From Pseudomonadota bacterium (lineage in GTDB: Bacteria; Myxococcota_A; Polyangia; Haliangiales; Haliangiaceae), in contig JAKSDA010000428.1 of assembly GCA_022360315.1 (NCBI GenBank), forward strand, positions 1 to 64,000: a stretch of DNA of 64,000 nt, read 5' to 3'. A program made the position numbers and the translations under genes. Below the pieces are notes generated by a model. That model saw only the letters and a list, made by a program, of their open reading frames with translations. It did not search any database and was not told where the DNA came from. Below are positions 12,101 through 20,159 of this stretch, piece after piece (within the stretch, counting starts at the first letter, position 1; the number at the start of each line of letters is the position of its first letter).

Positions 12101-15100
12101 ATATTCACGAGCGGGCGGGCAATCATCTCGTGGCCGCGCGCGCCCACGAGTCGTTGGCCGGAGATGATGCGGTCGGGGCCGGACGGGATAGCCGCGCCGA
12201 GTCGCTGTTCCGGGCCGGCGAGCTGTACCGCCAGGCCGGTGGCGACGACGCCGATACCGCGGTCGAACACTGTTTGCACGCAGTGCTCGAAATCGTGCAA
12301 GATCACATGCCGGCCCTGGATGCGCTCGAAAAGCTCGAGCAGAGCCGCGGCGACAGCGAGGCCGTCGCGGTCGTCCTGAGCCGCAAAATCGCCGCGACCG
12401 CGCGCCAGCCGAAACGACAAAAATCGCTGCTCGTACGCATGGCCCGGTTGCAGCACGAACAGCTCGATCGAATCGACGTCGCTCGAGAGAGCTACCAGCG
12501 TGCTCTGGACATCGATCCCGACTATCGGCCGGCACTGCGCTTTGTGGCACCCGATTACTTTGACGAAGGGGACTTCGAGCGAGCCGCCGACGCCTACGAG
12601 CGCCTCGCCCGCGAGTTGCCCGACGACGGCGAGGAGGCCGAGACCAGTAAAGAACTCCTCGACGAGCGCATCGATGCCGCCGCTGCCCTGGCCGACGTCG
12701 CCCTGCGGGCGGGTCTTGGCAGCGAGTCGGGCAAAGAGCTGGCCACACGGTCGTACGCGACCATCGATGCTCTCCTGCAAATCGCACCCCACGACCGCAA
12801 GCTTCTGGCCAAGCGCGGAGCTCTGGACAGTTCCATCCGCGAACAATCCCATGTCGCCGACAGCTCGGCCGATGCATCCGAGGCCGCTCGACAGAGCGCC
12901 GATACCGCTCGGACTAAGGCTGAAGTTCTGGCTCTTCGGCAGGGTGTTCAGGCGGCACTGGCCAGAGGAGATCGGGCGTCCGCGGCCCGATCTCTCGACC
13001 GTGCTGTCGGACTCCACCCCGGCGACATCGCCGTACTTCGCGCCTGTGTCGACCTGGCCAGGGAGATGGATGACCACGCCGCGAGCGCGCGTTTTCTCGA
13101 AAAGCTGGCCCTCCAGCTGTCCGCAAAGGACGAAGATGGCGGCCTTCAGCGCGCGCGCCTGGCTGTTGTCTATCTCGAGTTAGCAGATATTTACTATGAT
13201 CGCCTGGGCGATCGGGCGCGGGCCCGGAAAGCCATGTGGGAGGCAGCCGCAGCCCACGGATCGGGATCGCGCCGCGAGGTTGTTTTGCGCATGCTCGCCG
13301 GCGAGGCAGCTACCGATGGAGCCGATGGCGAAGCCGCCGAGGCGTATGAAAACATTTCGTCCAATCGGCGCACGGCGGCGGATTTTGTCCATCTGGCCAC
13401 CTGTTACGAACGGCTGGAGCGACAGAACGATGCACTCACCACGCTTCGCGCCGCGCAGACCTTTGGAATGCTCAGCGAAGAGGCCAGCCAAATGCTGGCT
13501 CGTCTGGAGAAAACCCTGGCGACCAAGCGCGCGCGGGCCAACGAACTCGTCGCCACTGCCCACGGCCCATTCGCCGAAAGTCGCCTGCGCGAGGCGCTGC
13601 ATCTCTATGAAAAGGTCCTGCACGATCAGGTAAACGCTGCCCGGGTACGCGCTCGCCTAGCCAAAAAAGAGACCACGACGACCATGAAGGGGGGAATTGC
13701 CACCCTCAAGCCCCGGGCGAAACGAGGAACTCAGCCGCTGGGTCGCATCCAGCCCGTCCGCTCGAAGCGAGAGACCCAGATCGGCCAGCCGGTTCCGTCG
13801 AGCCGGAAATCACAGTATGGGCCGACCAAAAAAAACCGGCGACCAACCACAGTCGGCGCTCACAACCTTCATTCCAGTCCGGTCAAGCTGGTGCCGGAGC
13901 CGGAGCGAAAAGCCGTGGAACCGAAAGTCGCGCAGCCGCACCCCGGCGAGCGGACAACCGCTGGCGACAGGACGGGCGGACGGGTCGAGGGCTCCGCTCC
14001 GCCGAGTTCTGCCCCGCATTCCCCGCCGGATCGGGCGTTGAAGAATGCGACGCTGGGTCCGGCCAGCCGGGCGGGCGGAAAGGCCAGTCAGCGATCTCAG
14101 TACCGGAGCGGTTCGGCACCCGGGCGGGAGCCCGGTGCGGTCGGGCAGGTGCCCGGGCGGATACCGGATATCTCCGGGGACAGTGGACCCATCGAGTCAC
14201 TCGAGGGACCCGCTGGCTCTGTGACAGCGGCGGCGCGGCAAGACGACCGCGAGGAACGCGTCGATCGAAAGCCCGGCCGCCCGGCCAATCTCCCATTGGT
14301 ACCCGAGACTCTGCGGATCGTCAGTGAATTGCAGGAGCGCGGCGATGTCGATGCAGCGCTTCTGCAATGCCGGGCGGCGGCTGCGGCCCATCCCAAGGAT
14401 CCCCGGCCACTGCAGGTATTGCTGCGCCTTCTGGACAAACGCGGCGAAACCGATGCCATCGACCGGGTACTCGATCAACTCATCGCCTTGACCACGGCCG
14501 ATTCTCGGGCCCGCGCCCAGCTGTGGTTTCGCCGCGCCAAACTGCATCGCGACGTGCTGCACAGCGAGTCCGAGACCTATCGCTATCTCCGCGAGGCATT
14601 TGCTTGCGATCCCAACGATCGCGAGATCGCCTACGCCCTGCGCAGTGTCGCCATGGCGCGCGGCGAGTGGGTTCTGGCTGCCGAACTGATCGAACGCGAG
14701 ATCGCCCAGGCCGCGACCAGCCGCGAAGCCGGTGCCCTGCATCTCGAACTCGGTATGGTCTACGACGAAAAACTGGTCGAGCCCGAACTCGCCCAGAGCC
14801 ACTACGAACAGGCACTCGCTCTCGATCCCGAGATCCCCGCGGCCCCGGCACCGCTGGCTCGTCTGTACGAGACCGCAGGTCGCCACGCCGATGCCGCACG
14901 CATGAACGTGCAGGCAGCCCAGCATCTGCCCGTCGGTGGAGCTCGCGCCAGGTTGCTGGTGCGAGCTGCCGGTCTGGTCGAGCGCACAGGAGATGTGGAC
15001 GAGGCGCGCCGGCTCTATCAGCACGCCGTGGTCGCGGCAGTCGACGAGCCGGCAGTGCGGAGCATGGCGCAGACCGCTATAGCTCGATTGAGCGTCCAGG

Positions 15101-16536
15101 ACAGCACGAGCAGCCTGGACATGCGGCTGCGCGACACCACCGATGAAGGCGAGCAGATGGTGATCTTGCGGCAGCTCCTAAACCAGGCCAAAGAGCGCAA
15201 GGACGAGGCGGCGAGTACCCGCTACGCCCGTGCATTGCTCTCCCTCGACCCGGGCGACTTGACCGCGTACACGGTTCTCAAGAACCAGGCCGAAAAAGCC
15301 GGCAACTGGAAGACTCTGGCCAGGCTGGTTCATTCCCGGGCCAGCGTGTTGAGCGAGCCCAGCCAGCAAGCCGCGGCCTACTACGAACTCGGCCAGCTCA
15401 GGCAGGAAAATCTCGACGACGAGCGCGGCGCCATGATCGCCTACGAAAGCGCCCTGGCCGCCAATCCCGGGCATCCAGAGGCCCTGGAAGCCCTGTCCGA
15501 TCTGGCCTATCAGCGCCGCGACTGGGAGCGGGCACAGGAGCTTCACACCCACCTCAAGCCCGACACGTGCTCGCTGTCGGCAGACAGTATCGCCTACCGC
15601 CGCGGTGTCATCGCCGAAGCACTGGGCCGGCAACGCGATGCAGTCCGGGCCTTCTCCGAGGCTGTCGACTTGGTGCCCTCCAATCGGCCCGCCCTTCAGG
15701 CCAAGGCGCGCGCCGCATTGCGCATCGGCGACGTCAAGACCGCGCTCGAGGCGTCCCGTGCACTTCTCGATCTGATACCGTCTGACGATATCCAGGCTGT
15801 CTCGCACGCCCGTCTCGATCTGGCCAAGCTGTATGCGCGGGCGGGGAATCGCCACAAGGCCATCGAATACAACGAGCTGGTTTTGGCCGAAAATCCCCGC
15901 TCTGAGACAGCCCTGCGAGCGCTGGTCAAGCTGTACTCCGGAGTCGGTAAACACGCCGAGGCTGCCAGCGTGCTGCGCGAGCTGATCGCGCTTACCGGTG
16001 CTCTGGCCAAACGCGCCGAGATGCTCTACCGGCTAGGGGAGATCTATCGTGTGCACTTACATGACAATGACCAGGCTGCCGATTGCTATCTCAAAGGCAT
16101 TGACTTAAACCCCCGTCACGTACCCACCTTGCGGCGTCTCGTGGACTATTATTGGCGCGAGGATGATCCCGGCGAGCTTCTCGACATGGCCAATAGTCTG
16201 GCCGAGCAGGATGTACTTCTACACGAGAGAACCGGAACCGATACGCTGATCCGGGCCCTGGTCACTGCGGCGTCGCGGGCCGATACCAATCTGGCACGAA
16301 AGATTTTCGACTGGCTCGGTCGTGAGCGACTAGAAAAGCGTCTGGTCGCGATCCTTGCCGAAGCAACCCAGCGCAAAAATCTCCGTACCTCGGTGGAGAC
16401 CCTCGCCATTGCTGTGCGAGCGATTTGCGAGGAGCTGCCCGCCCTTTCTACCGAAGTCATCGCCAACCGGCTCGAGCTGGCCGCCAGCGGAGATACCCTG
16501 CGCCAGCTGGTCGCTGCCCTGCGCGCTCCAGTCTAG
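9160..16536 (+). CDS. Giant tetratricopeptide-repeat protein
   Basis: This single 2458-residue frame has no signal peptide or membrane helix. Residues 1 to about 260 form a beta-rich domain unlike the rest, with alternating strands such as KVSNLDIQLADGYVSIAAQVYE, distantly like lipid-binding DUF2993/LmeA-type folds (inference). TPR units then run from about 265 to 1500 (AERYEQALVVEPDNSAALAGA is a typical unit). A basic, Pro/Ser/Arg-rich disordered linker covers about 1505-1715, and a second TPR block runs to the C-terminus (NDQAADCYLKGIDLNPRHVPTLRR). The repeats are Asp/Glu/Arg-rich. It is probably a cytosolic scaffold. The PpiD-like gene is 8 bases upstream; the dnaJ-lon pair follows after 350 bases. 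The exact role is unknown. Confidence 0.85.
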   Translation: MDRDDNPRLGFSLGIGHSAVSLVLAEQTLFHWLQVDRLELEIPGADSTNFLSSAEVVPEPEEFQRRRTRVRTARLHVDQSGVERYISDQLSGLERLKVSNLDIQLADGYVSIAAQVYETKTACDMTFRLYVGICPGGVRVQVGEAQIYGFTTVPAPLLAHRIAAVLLHATDTTGSNGDRRANRSAVLWATGLGQFEIDPLQSLLWHTLPGSGWRLPKVAGVKLTGVRITRGAIQIVYEPPGPGQHKFKGDSVSTAVLDQLLGAARDLRQGDDALLAGDTERALAAYRGELAASGPDKLLLAERMLAVLATRPALFVEAGELARKVLERHADFAPAHTALANIAAAQGHVRAAASHYQRVVALVNDDAAAIRAALAGARFLRTTQPEAATQLYERIVERVPNHAEASAALVERYTAEERFADLVQLIRTRASLETDPGRKSTDHLRLAELLKTHLGDVDAARSEIEEACHSDPTNIAALEAKVDASLATGDRQTALEILDRIARLLAESGDAHSQAGVLVRMAEICQRLDHIPRAAERYEQALVVEPDNSAALAGAASLAARQDDHRGAVKLWHRLLESAELSPRDAARHQIELGVSLAAMADSTAAREVLRQAAYHSTGEVAARAHVLLADLLHGTRDLTGVADELDAAVVALTRAAENFFARAPESEPGQGARAGAPDQVGGEGVSAGKQYLDQAAKYSLERAGLLEELGREDESRDDYHRAHSLARDVAPEHARTAARSLLEAERRRGDLAGQRRWIDALLVAQPKSDERVELLLSRAQLRADDPDDTDGALHDIDDILAEQTSGAKRALALGLQARLLSSLGDHQGRARSLADRAVLVEDPAERAAAEADAAAAWLDADDVENAFHAATRAAEALVEADRDDDAASPELRRQVLGLLGDAAWRQRAWPDVVLGYESLASGQLGDALPADRRATCRYRLGTALHRVGDDQRALAVFDDLLAEEQLVGELRQAVWRGLADIHERAGNHLVAARAHESLAGDDAVGAGRDSRAESLFRAGELYRQAGGDDADTAVEHCLHAVLEIVQDHMPALDALEKLEQSRGDSEAVAVVLSRKIAATARQPKRQKSLLVRMARLQHEQLDRIDVARESYQRALDIDPDYRPALRFVAPDYFDEGDFERAADAYERLARELPDDGEEAETSKELLDERIDAAAALADVALRAGLGSESGKELATRSYATIDALLQIAPHDRKLLAKRGALDSSIREQSHVADSSADASEAARQSADTARTKAEVLALRQGVQAALARGDRASAARSLDRAVGLHPGDIAVLRACVDLAREMDDHAASARFLEKLALQLSAKDEDGGLQRARLAVVYLELADIYYDRLGDRARARKAMWEAAAAHGSGSRREVVLRMLAGEAATDGADGEAAEAYENISSNRRTAADFVHLATCYERLERQNDALTTLRAAQTFGMLSEEASQMLARLEKTLATKRARANELVATAHGPFAESRLREALHLYEKVLHDQVNAARVRARLAKKETTTTMKGGIATLKPRAKRGTQPLGRIQPVRSKRETQIGQPVPSSRKSQYGPTKKNRRPTTVGAHNLHSSPVKLVPEPERKAVEPKVAQPHPGERTTAGDRTGGRVEGSAPPSSAPHSPPDRALKNATLGPASRAGGKASQRSQYRSGSAPGREPGAVGQVPGRIPDISGDSGPIESLEGPAGSVTAAARQDDREERVDRKPGRPANLPLVPETLRIVSELQERGDVDAALLQCRAAAAAHPKDPRPLQVLLRLLDKRGETDAIDRVLDQLIALTTADSRARAQLWFRRAKLHRDVLHSESETYRYLREAFACDPNDREIAYALRSVAMARGEWVLAAELIEREIAQAATSREAGALHLELGMVYDEKLVEPELAQSHYEQALALDPEIPAAPAPLARLYETAGRHADAARMNVQAAQHLPVGGARARLLVRAAGLVERTGDVDEARRLYQHAVVAAVDEPAVRSMAQTAIARLSVQDSTSSLDMRLRDTTDEGEQMVILRQLLNQAKERKDEAASTRYARALLSLDPGDLTAYTVLKNQAEKAGNWKTLARLVHSRASVLSEPSQQAAAYYELGQLRQENLDDERGAMIAYESALAANPGHPEALEALSDLAYQRRDWERAQELHTHLKPDTCSLSADSIAYRRGVIAEALGRQRDAVRAFSEAVDLVPSNRPALQAKARAALRIGDVKTALEASRALLDLIPSDDIQAVSHARLDLAKLYARAGNRHKAIEYNELVLAENPRSETALRALVKLYSGVGKHAEAASVLRELIALTGALAKRAEMLYRLGEIYRVHLHDNDQAADCYLKGIDLNPRHVPTLRRLVDYYWREDDPGELLDMANSLAEQDVLLHERTGTDTLIRALVTAASRADTNLARKIFDWLGRERLEKRLVAILAEATQRKNLRTSVETLAIAVRAICEELPALSTEVIANRLELAASGDTLRQLVAALRAPV

Positions 16537-16886
16537 CCCGGGGAGCCCACCGGGACGGCTTTGCCCAACAGTGGTAGCGGCGTTCGTGACATTTCCCGAA
16601 CGCTGCCAGGTGCTAAACTATGGCGTGCAAAGTGGGGCTACCCGGCTGCGATGCATTTCTTACCAGCTCAAATCAACCGCGCGGAGTACGCGGTTGACGG
16701 TTTCGTTAGCATGGTTACGTTGCCAGGCGTAATGCGCTACGTCAACCGAATCAGCAGACCAGCCGGACGTCTCGGCAAGGAGTATGAAGCGGAATTCTCG
16801 CCGGGCGGAACGGTCGAGCGGCCGGCCGGATGCCAGGCGTTCCAGGTGTACGATCAGGCCACGCCGATATCGCGCGGAGTACTGGT
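16537..16886. other. Intergenic region ahead of dnaJ-lon, with inverted repeat
   Basis: About 350 bases with no convincing gene; one 109-codon frame overlaps the dnaJ start and looks like chance. A perfect 9-bp inverted repeat TCAACCGCG-N7-CGCGGTTGA lies at 16673-16697 and is a plausible operator or hairpin. No CIRCE element and no sigma32-type promoter were recognised. Confidence 0.4.
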
Positions 16887-17654
16887 ATGACCACGCAAAT
16901 CGATCCCCGCATCGACCACTACAAGATCCTCGGAGTGTCCGAGGACGCCAGCGCTGACGAGATCAAAAAAGCCTATCGGCGACTGGCCAAGCGATACCAT
17001 CCGGACCGCACTGGTGGCGACAAAGCCAAGGAGACGCGGTTCAAGGAGATCGGGCAGGCGTACGACGTGGTCGGCGACCCCGAAAAACGTCGCCAGTACG
17101 ACGCCATGCGATCGGGTGCCTCGTTCGGTGGATTCCCTGGCTTTTCCGACGCTGCCGGGCGCGGGGCTGGAGATATCAACGACATATTCGCTCAGATGTT
17201 TTCCGGCGGCGGAGCGCGCAGTGGACCAGGCGGGGTACATTTCCGCTTTCAGCGTGGTACAGATCCGTTTGGCCCTGATATACCTTTTGGCGGGCGGCCA
17301 TCGCGCCGTAGAGGCCAATCCGAGGCTGCGGTAGAACGCAGAGTGCGCGCCTCGGACGGAAGTACGTTAACTCAGCGCAGCAACGACGTGTATTCCGACG
17401 TGAGATTGACTCTGGATCAGGCGATTTTGGGCACTATAGTTGAAGTTCCCACTCTGGAATCCAGGTCCAAGGTCAAGATTCCTCCCGGAACGAGCAGCGG
17501 TGTCAAACTGCGCCTCAAGGGCAAAGGTCCCATGAGCGCGAATGGCGCGCGCGGCAATCATTATGTGACCGTCCAGATCGACGTGCCCAAAAAGCTCGAC
17601 GAGAAGGCCAAGGAGCTGCTGATTCAATTCATGCAGCAAACTAAAAGAACGTAG
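16887..17654 (+). CDS. Short DnaJ/CbpA-like co-chaperone lacking zinc finger
   Basis: This 255-residue J-protein has an N-terminal J domain (about residues 10-75) with the catalytic HPD in KRYHPDRTGG, then a Gly/Phe-rich linker and an Arg-rich stretch. The C-terminal ~90 residues resemble one substrate-binding domain only: DVRLTLDQAILGTIVEVPTL, KIPPGTSSGVKLRLKGKG and NHYVTVQIDVPKKL. Neither a Cys zinc-finger nor a clear first C-terminal domain is present, and the length is below that of CbpA (~306). It should stimulate a DnaK ATPase. The start is the Met before TTQIDPRIDHYKILG. The lon gene starts 1 nt after its stop. Confidence 0.9.
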   Translation: MTTQIDPRIDHYKILGVSEDASADEIKKAYRRLAKRYHPDRTGGDKAKETRFKEIGQAYDVVGDPEKRRQYDAMRSGASFGGFPGFSDAAGRGAGDINDIFAQMFSGGGARSGPGGVHFRFQRGTDPFGPDIPFGGRPSRRRGQSEAAVERRVRASDGSTLTQRSNDVYSDVRLTLDQAILGTIVEVPTLESRSKVKIPPGTSSGVKLRLKGKGPMSANGARGNHYVTVQIDVPKKLDEKAKELLIQFMQQTKRT

Positions 17655-17655
17655 G

Positions 17656-20067
17656 ATGCCCATCTCAAGATCGAATACCGATCCCCCATCTGGCCGGCCG
17701 TCCACACCGTCTGTGGAATATCCGGTCCTCGCCACTCGCAGTCCGGTTGTGCTGCCGGACTTGAGTGAGTCGACCCTGCAGGTCGGTCGCGCCGCCTCTG
17801 TGCGCGCGGTCGAGACAGCCGAGCGGTCCAGTAGCCAGATTTTTGTCGTACCACAGAAGAATCCCGATGTCCTGGCCCCTGCACCCAGTGACCTCCATCT
17901 GGTCGGAGTGCTGGCAGATATTCTGCGAGTCGATAAGTCTGGGCCACGCAGCTACGCAGTGACGTTGCGCGCCCGCGAGCGCTGTGCTGTGATCGACTAT
18001 GAAACTGCGGCGCCCATGTTTGTCGCTCGTGTCGAGTCTGTGCCGTCGGTGCCCGGCCATGGCATCGCCAATGCGATGGCTGCGGTGAAGGAGCCGCTTG
18101 GTGAGATATTGGGCGACAAATGGGACGATTCCGAGCGGGTCAAGGCCGAGGTAGAAGACGAGCGCGACCCGGAAGCGCTGATTGCACTCATCGCCTCGCA
18201 GATCGAGCTCGACCGGGAGGTCAAGATCGCCGTGCTCACCGGGGCCAATGCTGCGGAGCGTCTGCGTGCCATATTGCCCACGCTCAAGCGCCTGCGTCAG
18301 GTACTCAGCGTCAAAGCATCCATCGATGCCCAGTTATCCGGGGATGCCACGCGTGATGCCCGCGAGCGTGTTCTGCGCGACCGCATGCGCGCCATCCAGG
18401 AAGAACTCGGCGAATCCGAGGGCGAGCTCGACGAGTACCGCGGGCGCATCGACGGGTCTGACATGCCCAAAGAGGTACGCGAGGCAGCTCTGCGCCAGCT
18501 GGGACGAATGAGCCACATGGCCCAGTCTTCGCCCGAGTACAACGTCGCTCGCACCTATCTCGAGACTCTGCTCGACATACCGTGGGGCATCACCACCGAA
18601 GATCGGCTCGACGTGGCCGTGGCCCGCGAGATCCTCGATGCCGATCACTCGGGGCTCGACAAGGTCAAAAAGCGCATCCTCGAATTCATTGCAGTGCGCA
18701 AGCTGGCCCCAGACAAACAGGGACCGATCTTATGCCTGGTCGGTCCGCCCGGAGTAGGCAAGACGTCGCTCGGCCGTTCGATCGCGAGTGCGCTCGAGCG
18801 CAAATACGTCCGCGTGTCCCTGGGTGGTATGCGAGACGAGTCCGAAATTCGCGGCCACCGGCGCACCTATATCGGCGCCTTGCCCGGGCGAATAGCCAGC
18901 GGATTGACCAAGGCCGGCTCGATGAATCCGGTCTTTGTGCTCGACGAGATCGACAAGCTGGGCAGTGACATGCGGGGAGATCCCGCGTCGGCCATGCTCG
19001 AGGTTCTCGATCCCGAGCAGAACCACGCGTTTTCCGATCACTATTTGGAGGTCGATATCGACTTATCCAGAGTGATGTTCCTCGCCACGGCGAATCAGGC
19101 CGAGACCATCCCGCCAGCGCTTTTCGACCGCATGGAGGTCATCAACCTGCCGGGCTATACCCATGACGAAAAACGCGTCATAGCCCGAGATCATCTCATA
19201 CCCAAGCAGATCAAAGATCACGGACTCGACCCAGAGCAACTAGACCTCGGCGACGAGCCGCTCGACGAGCTCATCAGCCGATACACCCGGGAAGCCGGTG
19301 TACGCAACCTCGAGCGCGAGGTCGCGGCGCTGTGTCGCCACGCTGCCGTGGAGATTGCCGGCGGCAAGAGCGGCGGCATCGCTGTGACCGCAGAGACCCT
19401 GGCCGAGATCATGGGACCGCCTCGCTTTCATTCCGAGATCGCCGATCGGCACCCCGAAGTCGGTATCTGTACCGGCCTTTCGTGGACGCCGACCGGTGGG
19501 GACATCATGTTCATCGAGGCCCGCTCCATGCCCGGTCGCGGCGAGCTCAAGCTCACCGGGCAGCTCGGCGACATAATGAACGAAAGCGCAACAGCGGCGT
19601 TTTCATGGGTCCGGGCCAACGCTCAGAAGCTCGACATCGACCTCGATAACCTCGAGTCGCTCGACATCCACATGCATATTCCGTCCGGAGCCATCAAGAA
19701 AGACGGGCCCTCGGCCGGTGTCGCCATCTCGACTGCGCTGGTGTCGTTGCTGCGCGGCAAACCGGTTCGCAACGATGTGGCAATTACCGGCGAGATTACT
19801 CTTCGCGGCCTATCTCTGCCGGTTGGTGGCATCAAAGAGAAGATCCTGGCCGCTCATCGGGCCGGCATAAAGACGGTTCTCTTGCCCGAGCGCAATCGCA
19901 AGGACATGGAGGACATTCCCACCGAGATTCGCGATTCGATCGAGATCTGTTTTGTCAAACGAGTGGATGAAGCCCTGGCCATCGCCATCGACGATCTGTC
20001 CGGCATGCACGAGCACATACCACCTCCGGTGCCCGGACAGCCGCCCGCCCCCACGGCACAGCTTTGA
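17656..20067 (+). CDS. lon: ATP-dependent protease La (Lon), copy 1
   Basis: This 803-residue protein is full length for bacterial Lon. It has an N-terminal substrate-recognition LON domain (about 25-220) that is more divergent than usual, a coiled helical segment with LRDRMRAIQEELGE, an AAA+ module with Walker A GPPGVGKT (363-370) and Walker B VFVLDEIDKL, and a C-terminal protease domain. The catalytic dyad is intact: Ser686 in KDGPSAGV and Lys729 in GIKEK. Lon degrades misfolded and regulatory proteins in the cytosol. It directly follows a J-protein gene with a 1-nt gap. A second lon begins at 63.0 kb; myxobacteria characteristically carry two (LonV and LonD), but I cannot say which this is. 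Confidence 0.95.
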   Translation: MPISRSNTDPPSGRPSTPSVEYPVLATRSPVVLPDLSESTLQVGRAASVRAVETAERSSSQIFVVPQKNPDVLAPAPSDLHLVGVLADILRVDKSGPRSYAVTLRARERCAVIDYETAAPMFVARVESVPSVPGHGIANAMAAVKEPLGEILGDKWDDSERVKAEVEDERDPEALIALIASQIELDREVKIAVLTGANAAERLRAILPTLKRLRQVLSVKASIDAQLSGDATRDARERVLRDRMRAIQEELGESEGELDEYRGRIDGSDMPKEVREAALRQLGRMSHMAQSSPEYNVARTYLETLLDIPWGITTEDRLDVAVAREILDADHSGLDKVKKRILEFIAVRKLAPDKQGPILCLVGPPGVGKTSLGRSIASALERKYVRVSLGGMRDESEIRGHRRTYIGALPGRIASGLTKAGSMNPVFVLDEIDKLGSDMRGDPASAMLEVLDPEQNHAFSDHYLEVDIDLSRVMFLATANQAETIPPALFDRMEVINLPGYTHDEKRVIARDHLIPKQIKDHGLDPEQLDLGDEPLDELISRYTREAGVRNLEREVAALCRHAAVEIAGGKSGGIAVTAETLAEIMGPPRFHSEIADRHPEVGICTGLSWTPTGGDIMFIEARSMPGRGELKLTGQLGDIMNESATAAFSWVRANAQKLDIDLDNLESLDIHMHIPSGAIKKDGPSAGVAISTALVSLLRGKPVRNDVAITGEITLRGLSLPVGGIKEKILAAHRAGIKTVLLPERNRKDMEDIPTEIRDSIEICFVKRVDEALAIAIDDLSGMHEHIPPPVPGQPPAPTAQL

Positions 20068-20085
20068 GGCAGTAGAACAGAGCTC

Positions 20086-20122
20086 GGCGCGGCCTGGACC
20101 GGTTCCGGTTGTAGGCCCCGCC
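20086..20122. terminator. Candidate convergent terminator between lon and porin gene
   Basis: Bases 20086-20095 (GGCGCGGCCT) pair with 20113-20122 with one mismatch. The loop of 17 bases itself contains ACCGGTTCCGGT. The hairpin lies between the ends of two convergent genes. There is no U-tract on either side. Confidence 0.35.
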
Positions 20123-20159
20123 CCCTGCGAGCAGCTCTTCACCCACCGCCCGCCGGCAG

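Noticed and set aside
11216..13077. Two long antisense frames within the TPR gene
   Set aside because: They are Arg- or Gly-rich shadows of the repetitive, GC-rich TPR codons.
16561..16890. 109-codon frame ahead of dnaJ
   Set aside because: It overlaps the dnaJ start, has no recognisable motif and no good start context.
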